From assembly GCA_905199755.1 (NCBI GenBank), contig CAJKHT010000083.1:1-12127 (forward strand): DNA of 12,127 nt, in the 5' to 3' direction. The DNA comes from an uncultured Eubacteriales bacterium. Its GTDB lineage: Bacteria; Bacillota; Clostridia; UBA1381. Below, in pieces: positions 1 through 6,661 of this stretch (its first letter is position 1; each line of letters begins with the position of its first letter). The notes under the pieces are model-generated. The model had not been told where the DNA came from, did no database searches, and worked only from the letters and a program-made list of their open reading frames with translations. Made by a program: the position numbers and the translations under genes.

Positions 1-169
1 TGCCTTTGTCGGTTTTAACCTCAAATCCTATGAAATGCCCGTGATAACAGCAGATAATATCCGGTATGCCGGAGCTTCCGTAACTGCCGCCGTGTTCTTT
101 AAAGCAGAAACATTTGTCAAGGCTTTTAAGATACTTTAATATTTTGTTGGTTATATTCTTTTCAAGCAT
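1..169 (-). CDS. VRR-NUC domain nuclease, phage type (C-terminus cut by window edge)
   Basis: Only the first 56 residues are in the window. They start at the ATG at 169-167, preceded by AAAGGAG about 10 nt upstream. The visible part is a short N-terminal helix followed by the hallmark pattern of the VRR-NUC family within the PD-(D/E)xK superfamily: GGSYGSSGIPDII, with the metal-binding Asp in the PD, and then FEVKTDKG, carrying the ExK. Phage members are usually stand-alone proteins of about 90-100 residues, so roughly 40 residues should lie beyond the edge. The family is associated with structure-specific or Holliday-junction-type nuclease activity; the exact phage substrate is not settled. 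It follows the primase-helicase gene after a 271-nt gap, the longest gap in the module, and so may have its own promoter, though I could not identify one. The family call is strong and the role in recombination or replication is inferred from its neighbours. Confidence 0.85.
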   Translation of the reverse strand, partial: MLEKNITNKILKYLKSLDKCFCFKEHGGSYGSSGIPDIICCYHGHFIGFEVKTDKG

Positions 170-192
170 GGTTTCATTTCTCCTTTATAAGA

Positions 193-208
193 GTAACACT
201 CATGTTAC
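193..208. repeat. Inverted repeat GTAACA-n4-TGTTAC
   Basis: Two perfect 6-bp arms (193-198 and 203-208) are separated by 4 nt. The left arm is part of GTAACAC and the right arm part of TGTTACC, the same motif that recurs at 381-389 and 432-440. It lies only about 25 nt upstream of the start codon of the nuclease gene (minus strand), overlapping the expected leader just before the SD. It could be a dimeric protein-binding site. Confidence 0.5.
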
Positions 209-257
209 CATTCGTATTTCCCTTTTTATTACCGAAAACCTTAGATAAATACTATAT

Positions 258-280
258 TTATTATATTGGTAATATAATAA
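258..280. repeat. AT-only palindrome, 10-bp arms with 3-nt spacer
   Basis: TTATTATATT at 258-267 and AATATAATAA at 271-280 are exact reverse complements separated by GGT. It sits in the middle of the AT-rich gap. It could help DNA unwinding or extrude as a cruciform, or it could be a coincidental product of base composition. It lacks the G/C-rich stem expected of a terminator. Confidence 0.5.
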
Positions 281-363
281 TACGCTCTCCACACCTCGCG
301 CATGGGGGAATTTCACATATCCTTTTTTTATATTTTTTATTTATATATAGGTGTGTGTACATG

Positions 364-440
364 GTGTTGCCCGTATTATCGTGTTACCGAAGTCTGCAAG
401 CCATTGGTTTTACTGGCTTTTTATAAAATCACGGTAACAC
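364..440. repeat. GTGTTACCG direct and inverted repeats with an internal hairpin
   Basis: GTGTTGCCCG at 364-373 and GTGTTACCG at 381-389 are imperfect direct repeats spaced 17 nt apart. The copy at 381-389 is also the exact reverse complement of CGGTAACAC at 432-440. Between the inverted copies lie a hairpin AAGCCA (398-403) / TGGCTT (414-419) and the palindrome TTTTATAAAA (419-428). The right-hand repeat ends one base before the stop codon of the primase gene at 441-443. This nested arrangement resembles an initiator or repressor binding site rather than a simple terminator. Confidence 0.55.
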
Positions 441-3233
441 TTAACTAAGTGGATTTATACTATTTTCATCGTTTCCCGTTGGTATATCAATCACATAATA
501 CCAGTTTTGAACGCCTGCATTCTTCTTTTGTTTCTGCCGTTTCCCGTTCCAGCGCTGCATATACCCGCGTTCAAAGAACCCTGTCATACACTTTTCAACC
601 GGATACCCGGGTTTCTTTAATGCGTCATACAGCGGAGCCTTTGAAACATAGTATCTTGACGCACCTTCTTTAATGCCAAACCTCTGATTTGCATCATCAC
701 CGAATGCCTTGTCATTTATTACACACCAGTCGGTTACATACTGCCATGCACGGGATATAATGTCCTCTTTTTCGAGGGACGCATTGTTTTCAAGCATCAA
801 CGCAGCCGTGGTCACAGCATCGCTAAAGGCCTTTACTTCATCGTTTTCCCAAACCCACATATCTGAGTAATAATCACCGAGTGCGATAATCGCAGCATTA
901 TCAAGGTGTGTAGCAGAGGACAATTTACCCTTAATTGCCGTCTTGATTCTTTCAAAATCATGCTGCACCATATCTTTTCTTAAGTTCATTTCATTGCACA
1001 GCCTTTCAACGAACTTTCGCCCGACGAATCCATAATTCTTTTCACTGATATTATGCAGCTCGGACGCAAAACCTTTGTCGTCAACAGGGACTCCGTGTAT
1101 CTCCATAACACGGGTATTCATTCCGTCATGTGAATCGTCCGAAAGAAGAGGTTCCTCCGCCGTTGATAAAACTATCAGCCGCCAGTTTGTCATGCTCTGA
1201 ATGCCGCCTTCTTTGCTGCCTCTGATTCTTCCAAACCCATTTGATAAACCATAAACAATCTGTGCCATAGGCAAGCGGTTTTCATTTGCAAGCTGCCGTT
1301 CATCAAGTCCATAGAGAATATTTCTTAAAGTATCAGCTTTTCTCTCTAAGCCTACTGCCGTTGCATTAAAGCTGCCCATAAGCTTTAACGGATCGCCCCA
1401 GACAGACACCGCCATCTTACACGCTGCCGACTTACCGCTTGTTGTATCATGCCAGATATTTAAGAAAAACACACGATGCGACAACGGTTTCAGAAGCACT
1501 GATGCAAAGGACGACGCAAGCATAAATCTGCCGTAAGGGTTCTTTCGGAGTTTTGCAGCATATTCAAGCCACACATCAAAGCTACCTTGTTCCGCAAGAC
1601 TTTTATGTATTTCATTTGAATCCTCAAAATCAGTTTCAAAGCAGATATTGTTCTTTGCGGTATAGGGAAAGAATGACGTATCATCAATCCACCCGAGCCG
1701 CTCGGTCGATTTCATAAGCGGAATATTTTTGACATTTGCATTCTCATAATCATATAAATAATCCACCATATCCGAGGCGTTCTTTGAAGCTACCGGAAAT
1801 CCTCTGTCTGCACAGCTTATGATAGATGATTTGTTAAAAGCCGCTGATCTCGTCACTACAATACTTGTCCACACATTATCTCGGTAAAATGATAGTTCAA
1901 CCTTTTCCGAACACGCGTCCACATTTTTAAATCTCTTTGTGATAACCACAGGAGACGGACACACCGTAACAACAGTATTGCCATCCTTTGAATATACAAT
2001 CTTCTGTATCCCATGCTCCATTGTAACATTCCAGTTTGCGGGCTGAACCGCACCGTTTAAAGCAATTCCGTCGAGATTTAAGGGCATAGCGGTGTCCTCA
2101 ACCACCGTATATGATTTATTCTTAAAATTCACTGCCGCCTCAAAATCCTTTATCGGGCATTTGCCTTTAAGCTTTAACTTGAATTTCCCGTATGCCGCGG
2201 GAGCATTTTTCTTTGCATATGCCATAAGCTCAATTGTTTTGTTATCAAAAATCATATCCTCGGATATATCACTGTCGGCAAGTTCCTCTGATTGTTCTGC
2301 CATGCTCAAAACAGCATAGGCAACCGGTGCTTTAACGCTGCAATCTTTACAGTTCTTAAAGCCGAGCCTTTCTTGTATATACCGGCAGGTATGCGGTTTG
2401 TGCTCATTTATTGCATGACGGATTTTATCATCGGTTTCAGCTTTGCTGTACCTCGGATACGGTTTTGAAACCTCATGCACAAGCTCCGCTCCGTCTCTTG
2501 TAAGCGACATATTAGTAACAAAAGCATACCATTCGGGTTCTGAAAGCTTTGCGGCATTTTCTTTGCAGTATCTGCAAAACTCGCATTTATCCATAAGCCT
2601 TTGACCGCTGCCGACTTCGCCGTTAAACTCCGTTCTCGATTCTGCGGCATATTCCGGAATCTGTACTTGCGGAAGCAATGCTTGGAGTTCGGATTGCGTA
2701 TACTTGATTTGCGGCTCGAACTTTATACACTCAACGAGTACCGGCTCCTGTTTCGAGTGATAAAACCCCGGTATCCTCATGCACCGACTTTCGTTCTGAC
2801 ACATTGAATCACCGGCAAATTGTTTTACCAAACGAAGCTGTATTTCACGGAATCTTGATACTTCCGCATCCTGCATCAGCCAGTAGCAATGCAGTGATTT
2901 CCTTGTTTTCACAATGATTGACGGTGGGAGAGAAAATGCATTGATTTTCTCCTGCTGTTTCTCAAAGCTCCCGGTATCCATCTCAACAAACTGTGCATTT
3001 ACCCTGATTATTTCCTCATCAGTATGCCCTCCGGAATTTACAACAAAGAATATGCCTCGGTGTTTTTTGTTGTGCTGTTTAAGTGTCGGGAGCAAAACAT
3101 CAATATTTTTCAGTTTCTCCGTGTATTTATTCCCTTTGTATTCCGGATCTTCTGCCTTGCGGTCGGAAAATACACGGATACAAACCCTGTCATTCTCCGA
3201 ATAAAATGCAGATAAGAATGTTTTAACATCCAT
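441..3233 (-). CDS. Phage primase-helicase: RepB/AEP-like primase domain fused to a DUF927 ATPase
   Basis: This 930-aa protein probably primes DNA synthesis and unwinds DNA for the element. Residues about 40-180 look like a RepB-type archaeo-eukaryotic primase: an acidic motif (FVEMD, 82-86), a basic/His motif (KTRKSLHCYW, about 109-118) and an Arg-rich motif (ESRCMRIPGF, 148-157). A Cys-rich stretch (C217, C220, C223, then H281, C283, C295, C298) suggests a zinc-binding or PriCT-like linker. Residues about 380-780 match the DUF927 P-loop ATPase: Walker A-like HDTTSGKS (595-602), Walker B-like YGLDE (641-645) and a sensor strand LIVLST (686-691). The usual first Gly of Walker A is His595. The SD GAGGAGG is 9 nt upstream and lies inside the preceding small gene, which stops one base before this start, so translation is probably coupled. 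The C-terminus (about 840-920) looks like a winged-helix tail, which I cannot assign firmly. Domain calls come from motifs only. Confidence 0.85.
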   Translation of the reverse strand: MDVKTFLSAFYSENDRVCIRVFSDRKAEDPEYKGNKYTEKLKNIDVLLPTLKQHNKKHRGIFFVVNSGGHTDEEIIRVNAQFVEMDTGSFEKQQEKINAFSLPPSIIVKTRKSLHCYWLMQDAEVSRFREIQLRLVKQFAGDSMCQNESRCMRIPGFYHSKQEPVLVECIKFEPQIKYTQSELQALLPQVQIPEYAAESRTEFNGEVGSGQRLMDKCEFCRYCKENAAKLSEPEWYAFVTNMSLTRDGAELVHEVSKPYPRYSKAETDDKIRHAINEHKPHTCRYIQERLGFKNCKDCSVKAPVAYAVLSMAEQSEELADSDISEDMIFDNKTIELMAYAKKNAPAAYGKFKLKLKGKCPIKDFEAAVNFKNKSYTVVEDTAMPLNLDGIALNGAVQPANWNVTMEHGIQKIVYSKDGNTVVTVCPSPVVITKRFKNVDACSEKVELSFYRDNVWTSIVVTRSAAFNKSSIISCADRGFPVASKNASDMVDYLYDYENANVKNIPLMKSTERLGWIDDTSFFPYTAKNNICFETDFEDSNEIHKSLAEQGSFDVWLEYAAKLRKNPYGRFMLASSFASVLLKPLSHRVFFLNIWHDTTSGKSAACKMAVSVWGDPLKLMGSFNATAVGLERKADTLRNILYGLDERQLANENRLPMAQIVYGLSNGFGRIRGSKEGGIQSMTNWRLIVLSTAEEPLLSDDSHDGMNTRVMEIHGVPVDDKGFASELHNISEKNYGFVGRKFVERLCNEMNLRKDMVQHDFERIKTAIKGKLSSATHLDNAAIIALGDYYSDMWVWENDEVKAFSDAVTTAALMLENNASLEKEDIISRAWQYVTDWCVINDKAFGDDANQRFGIKEGASRYYVSKAPLYDALKKPGYPVEKCMTGFFERGYMQRWNGKRQKQKKNAGVQNWYYVIDIPTGNDENSINPLS

Positions 3234-3234
3234 A

Positions 3235-3369
3235 TCATTTTGCCTCCTCGATCCTTATTTTTTGTTTCTTTTTTGATTTGGTTTTTAACTTTTCCTGTTT
3301 CTCTATATTCTTAATGGCTGTATATGCCGTCGGGTCGGGATATTTCTCTGAATTAAAGTAATTTGCCAT
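3235..3369 (-). CDS. Small 44-aa phage protein with NSEKYPDPTAY signature
   Basis: The ATG at 3369-3367 has an excellent SD (AGGAAGGAGG, 6 nt upstream) and the TGA at 3237-3235 ends one base before the primase start. The product has an N-terminal signature (NYFNSEKYPDPTAYTAIKNI) and then a Lys/Glu-rich tail (KTKSKKKQKIRIEEAK). From memory, the same signature opens small proteins of Firmicutes phages and also larger ones in which it precedes a nucleotide-deoxyribosyltransferase-like (DUF4406/DUF7768-type) domain; that domain is absent here. The function is unknown. The basic tail could bind nucleic acid, and the gene places the primase SD within translated RNA, so it may also act as a coupling cistron. 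Confidence 0.75.
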   Translation of the reverse strand: MANYFNSEKYPDPTAYTAIKNIEKQEKLKTKSKKKQKIRIEEAK

Positions 3370-3409
3370 GTTAATCCTCCTTCCTGCCGCTGTATGGCGG
3401 CACAAATCT

Positions 3410-3515
3410 TAACACGAAAAAGATGCAAGCAGGTTGCCTTTTTGAGAGGTGACGGTGTATGTTTATACTCCGAACCTCAAAAAGAGGTAAGATGCGCAGC
3501 ATATTTTTCGTGTTA
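3410..3515. repeat. Nested inverted-repeat element between polymerase and small gene (structured RNA or binding site)
   Basis: TAACACGAAAAAGATGC at 3410-3426 pairs with 3499-3515 over 17 bp with one mismatch. Inside, CTTTTTGAG (3438-3446) pairs with CTCAAAAAG (3476-3484). Between these is a further imperfect hairpin, CGGTGTAT (3453-3460) with ATACTCCG (3465-3472). The right outer arm includes the TAA stop of the polymerase (3513-3515). Stacked arms make a roughly 106-nt cruciform or RNA structure in the transcript between the polymerase and small-protein genes. It does not end in a T-tract, so it is not an obvious terminator. It may be a processing or regulatory RNA, a protein-binding site, or a small palindromic repeat element. 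It shares TCGTGTTAC with the gap after the primase gene. Confidence 0.55.
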
Positions 3516-5420
3516 CAGTTCCTCCATATTCCCGAAACTGTATCCCTTTGCGCCTTCTGCTTTAAGCGGCACATCAAACTCATCAAAAGGCTGTGTTTCC
3601 ATGCATTCTTTTATGATTGTACAAGCTTCATCGGCTTTGTCTATCGGCACTTCAAACAAGATTTCATCATGTATCGTAAGTAAAGGTTTTATGTACGGAT
3701 ATTCCTCAAGCTTTGATAAGATTCGTACCATTGCAAGCTTTAAAACATCTGCGGCAGTTCCCTGAATCGGAGTATTCAGCGCACATCTCTGCCAGTAGGA
3801 ACGCGTCCCCATATCCGGTGAATGTATGCCTTTTAAAATTCTCCGTCTGCCGAATGCAGTTTCCAAATATCCGCAGTTTGATGCGTCTTGCTTTGTGTTT
3901 TTCTGCCACTCGGCTAACTTTGGATAACCATTTTTAAGGTTTTCGATAATGTCTGTACACTCCTGTTTTGTCTTTTCGATCCCCGCTTTTTTGAGGTTTC
4001 GCATAAGCCCGTTCGGGAACAATCCGTAAAACACACCAAAATTACAGTTCTTCGCAATTGAACGACGCTCTTTATAATGCGGAGCATTTTTGTCTATGGC
4101 TTCGTCAAATGGGATATTGTAAATGACAGAGGTTGTCTGTGCATGAATGTCGCCGTCATTTCTATATGTTTCAAGCATTTTAGTGTCCCTACAATACCAT
4201 GAACCGACACGCAGTTCTATCTGCGAGAAATCAAAATCAATAAATATGTGTCCCTCATTCGGTATCAGAAAATTACGGATGCCAATTGGATCATTATCCT
4301 TTCTCGGCATATTTTGAAGATTGGGATTTCTTGACGCAAACCGCCCGGTATCCGTTCCAAGCTGAAAGAATGAAGTGTGTATACAGCCTGTGGAGCTATT
4401 TACCGCATTTAAAAATCCGTCAATATACGTTGATTTTATCTTGTTCCACTTGCGGTAATCATGTATCAGTTTCAAAAACGGCAATATCTCCGGCTTATTT
4501 TTTTCGCACCAATCCTTTAAAAGTATCAGGCTTTCTTCGTCCGCGGCCGCTTGATACTTTGCCGTAGTTTTCATAACAGGAAGTTTTAAATCCTCATACA
4601 GATATTTCTTAAAAGCGTCGGTTGACGCATTTGCTCCGAGGTCAATTTCCGTACCCGTGAACTTATGTATTTTCTTTCGTATTTCATTGATTTTTTCTTC
4701 CGCTTCAAACTGCTTTTGATACATCAATGCTTTATCGACCTTTACACCGTGATACTTCATAATCCCCACAAACACGGCTGTCGGTGATTCAATATTTTCT
4801 ATGATTTTTCTGTGTTTGGGAAGATTTTTATCAAACCACGAATTAAACAGCTTGTACAATTGCAGTGCATAATCCGAGTCGGCACAGGCATAGCGTATTG
4901 TTTCGTAATCCTCCGGGTTCAGCTCATCAAAATGCTTACCGGCGGTGACTTCTTCAAATTTGGGGAGGTCAACCTTTAATAGCTGCGGAACAAGCGTTTT
5001 AAGTCCACTGTCCGAAAGTGTACGGAACTCTGTTTTTGACTTCATTGTCATCATCGCCGCAAGTAAGGTGTCATACACCGGCGGTTTTATGAGGATTCCG
5101 TTTGCGTATAAAAACATTGTCTCAAATGCAAGGTTGTGTGCGATTTTTACAACATTGCTCTTTGCAAATTCTTTTAATATTTCAAATATATCAATATTTA
5201 AACTTGTATTTTTATGAGCAATCGGAGCATAAATTCCCGTTCCGGCTTTAACCGAAAACGATACTCCGACAATGTGTGATTTGTGCGGATCGATTGCCGC
5301 CATAGTTTCCTCTCTATATTCATCATTTGGTGCGGTTTCAAAATCAAAGCTTATAATATCTGCATTGTTAAGATAATTTCTTACTTCATCTGTACTTTTT
5401 GCTAATTTATATTCAGACAT
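3513..5420 (-). CDS. Family A DNA polymerase with 3'-5' exonuclease (phage PolA-like)
   Basis: This 635-aa replicative polymerase of phage type lacks the 5'-3' exonuclease domain of bacterial Pol I. The N-terminal DEDDy exonuclease shows ExoI DFE (D26, E28), ExoII HNLAFE (N96) and ExoIII YACAD (Y177, D181), so proofreading should be active. The polymerase domain has the GRFASRNPNLQN segment (359-370), motif A DFSQIELR (397-404, with Asp397 as catalytic metal ligand), motif B RSIAKNCNFGVFYG (R453, K457, F461, Y465) and motif C IHDE (583-586). All expected catalytic residues are present. The SD is modest (AAAGGA, 7 nt from the ATG). It lies between the four-cysteine protein and the small protein/primase pair, and would extend primers made by the latter. 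A 63-nt gap upstream carries a nested hairpin, and the stop codon is part of another inverted repeat. Confidence 0.95.
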   Translation of the reverse strand: MSEYKLAKSTDEVRNYLNNADIISFDFETAPNDEYREETMAAIDPHKSHIVGVSFSVKAGTGIYAPIAHKNTSLNIDIFEILKEFAKSNVVKIAHNLAFETMFLYANGILIKPPVYDTLLAAMMTMKSKTEFRTLSDSGLKTLVPQLLKVDLPKFEEVTAGKHFDELNPEDYETIRYACADSDYALQLYKLFNSWFDKNLPKHRKIIENIESPTAVFVGIMKYHGVKVDKALMYQKQFEAEEKINEIRKKIHKFTGTEIDLGANASTDAFKKYLYEDLKLPVMKTTAKYQAAADEESLILLKDWCEKNKPEILPFLKLIHDYRKWNKIKSTYIDGFLNAVNSSTGCIHTSFFQLGTDTGRFASRNPNLQNMPRKDNDPIGIRNFLIPNEGHIFIDFDFSQIELRVGSWYCRDTKMLETYRNDGDIHAQTTSVIYNIPFDEAIDKNAPHYKERRSIAKNCNFGVFYGLFPNGLMRNLKKAGIEKTKQECTDIIENLKNGYPKLAEWQKNTKQDASNCGYLETAFGRRRILKGIHSPDMGTRSYWQRCALNTPIQGTAADVLKLAMVRILSKLEEYPYIKPLLTIHDEILFEVPIDKADEACTIIKECMETQPFDEFDVPLKAEGAKGYSFGNMEEL

Positions 5421-5435
5421 TGTATTTTCCTTTCC

Positions 5436-5476
5436 GTGAGTGTATCGGGGCAGTATATCCGCCCCAATCTGCTCAC
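5436..5476. repeat. Two-tier hairpin in the leader of the polymerase gene
   Basis: GTGAG (5436-5440) pairs with CTCAC (5472-5476), and inside it GGGGC (5447-5451) pairs with GCCCC (5461-5465) around a 9-nt loop. The two stems are separated by a symmetric 6x6 internal loop. It occupies most of the 63-nt gap between the four-cysteine gene and the polymerase and lies upstream of the polymerase SD. It is not followed by a T-tract on the minus strand, so it is unlikely to terminate. A role in translational control, protein binding or mRNA processing is possible. Confidence 0.5.
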
Positions 5477-5483
5477 TGTTTAA

Positions 5484-6233
5484 TTATTCGAGCGGCTGTA
5501 TGACTTCGCCCGTTTCTGTATTGACTATCGGCTGTGCTGGTTCTTCCGTATCCATAAAATCAATATTTCTTGTAATCGGTCTTATGCTATCTCCGAATTT
5601 TTTTAGAATTTCGGCATTTTCCGGCGATAATTTTTCAACTACCGCAAACTGTACCTGTGAATATGCGATACCCGTGTTATTTGTTGCTTTTTTAAGCGTA
5701 AGTTTTGTAACAATCCCGTATGAGCGCAGTCCTTTTGTTACAATGCGCTTTGCAAGATAATCCGATAACGATTTCAGCGATGTCGGCGGTATTGTTACAA
5801 CCACCGGATACAACTCTCCGCTGCGAAGAATATATAACCTATGCGCATTTTTGCACGCTTTACTTTGTCCGTCCTCGCCGCTTCCGAATTTGTTATACGG
5901 GCACTTTGCACATTCGCCGCCGGGAGTCCCTATTCCGATACGATTATCCGTTGAATAACAGTTCGGCGCAACATTCTGTCCGTTATATTTCTCCGTCCAA
6001 AAGCTGTTTAACGGATAATGGTCGACTATGACTCCGATAATCTCTTTTTCACTGTCGGGAGAATCGGGGTCTTCACCCGGCACTTCAAATGCCAAACCAC
6101 CGCCGGCAGGGATTTTAATCTTATCAAGGCTTATGTTTAAGCCGTCCAATTCCTCCATAATGCCATCGGTTACATCATTACTCATGTTCGGAACTACATA
6201 TCCGGTGTTTGTTTTTGTTAATTCATTACTCAT
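5484..6233 (-). CDS. Phage replication-module protein with four conserved-looking cysteines; possible ssDNA-binding protein
   Basis: This 249-aa soluble protein has no signal peptide or membrane segment. The central part contains C92, C108, C111 and C127 (ECAKCPYN then KACKN), a C-x15-C-x2-C-x15-C spacing that would suit a zinc site. The flanking segments (HRLYILRSGELYPVVVTIPP and YSQVQFAVVEKL) alternate like the beta strands of an OB-type or similar barrel. The C-terminus (MDTEEPAQPIVNTETGEVIQ) is acidic and likely disordered, as in many ssDNA-binding proteins, but lacks a terminal aromatic tip. Proteins of this kind often sit directly before the phage family A polymerase, as here, which supports an ssDNA-binding or polymerase-accessory role. 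The SD GGAGG is 9 nt from the ATG. The family is not one I can name with certainty, and the function is inferred from position and composition. Confidence 0.7.
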   Translation of the reverse strand: MSNELTKTNTGYVVPNMSNDVTDGIMEELDGLNISLDKIKIPAGGGLAFEVPGEDPDSPDSEKEIIGVIVDHYPLNSFWTEKYNGQNVAPNCYSTDNRIGIGTPGGECAKCPYNKFGSGEDGQSKACKNAHRLYILRSGELYPVVVTIPPTSLKSLSDYLAKRIVTKGLRSYGIVTKLTLKKATNNTGIAYSQVQFAVVEKLSPENAEILKKFGDSIRPITRNIDFMDTEEPAQPIVNTETGEVIQPLE

Positions 6234-6253
6234 AATACAATACCTCCGTAATT

Positions 6254-6661
6254 TTATGCTTTTCTTAAATTAACCGTAACTTTATCAAATACATTTACCT
6301 TGCCCTCAAGCCAATCGGGCAGTACATCATCATTATCCGCCATCTGTTCTTTTACGAATGCCGACAGCGAATTGGCATTTACCGTTTCGGTAATCAGTGA
6401 ACCGTATCCCTCGTTTTTGAGCGCCTCATACAACTCTGCTTTATTCTCCTTAACAGCTGACGCATACAGCTTTGTACAAAGATAGAATAACGTGCCGGAA
6501 CGATTGAAACTTTGTGTTTCGGAGCTTGCCATTTCCAGTGACAGCTTGTACTCCGTTTCTTCAATTTCCGCATTATTTTTCTTTGTTTCCTCTGCAAGCT
6601 CTGCCTTAAGCTCTTTTAATTTCTTAAGCTTGTCAGCCAACATAAACATCTCATCTGTCAT
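6254..6661 (-). CDS. 135-aa phage protein with N-terminal coiled coil, function unknown
   Basis: I place the start at the ATG at 6661-6659, which overlaps the TGA of the helicase gene as ATGA. A TTG 18 nt upstream is also in frame but lies at the SD (GGAGG, 11 nt before the chosen ATG), so it is rejected. Residues about 8-45 are a charged heptad-like helix (LADKLKKLKELKAELAEE), likely coiled coil. The rest (SGTLFYLCTKLYASAVKENK, then TVNANSLSAFVKEQ and LPDWLEG) resembles a widespread uncharacterised phage replication-module protein. There is no enzyme motif. Gap-free coupling to the SNF2 helicase gene suggests that the two products act together or need matched amounts. The gene is confident; its role is unknown. 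Confidence 0.8.
   Translation of the reverse strand: MTDEMFMLADKLKKLKELKAELAEETKKNNAEIEETEYKLSLEMASSETQSFNRSGTLFYLCTKLYASAVKENKAELYEALKNEGYGSLITETVNANSLSAFVKEQMADNDDVLPDWLEGKVNVFDKVTVNLRKA

Larger units (their letters stand above)
170..440. other. AT-rich repeat-bearing gap; candidate phage replication origin or operator region
   Basis: No credible gene is present. The stretch contains several copies of a GTGTTACCG-like motif in both orientations (193-208, 364-373, 381-389, 432-440), a very AT-rich core (about 240-350) with a 23-nt palindrome, and a small hairpin (398-419). Iteron-like repeats beside an AT-rich segment, next to the primase gene, are the usual look of a phage replication origin. 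A repressor or regulator binding region upstream of the nuclease gene would look similar. The origin reading is inference; the repeats are seen directly. Confidence 0.4.

Noticed and set aside
261..362. 33-aa minus-strand ORF (MYTHLYINKK...) in the AT-rich gap
   Set aside because: No SD precedes its ATG, it runs through the AT palindrome, and it resembles no protein I know.
398..424. Hairpin AAGCCA/TGGCTT followed by T residues on the plus strand as a terminator
   Set aside because: No plus-strand gene leads into it. On the minus strand it has no T-tract, and the 6-bp stem is weak, so I treat it as part of the repeat cluster.
202..426. 74-aa plus-strand ORF in the gap after the primase gene
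   Set aside because: It is hydrophobic only because of AT-rich DNA, has no SD, lies on the opposite strand from all real genes and covers the repeat cluster.
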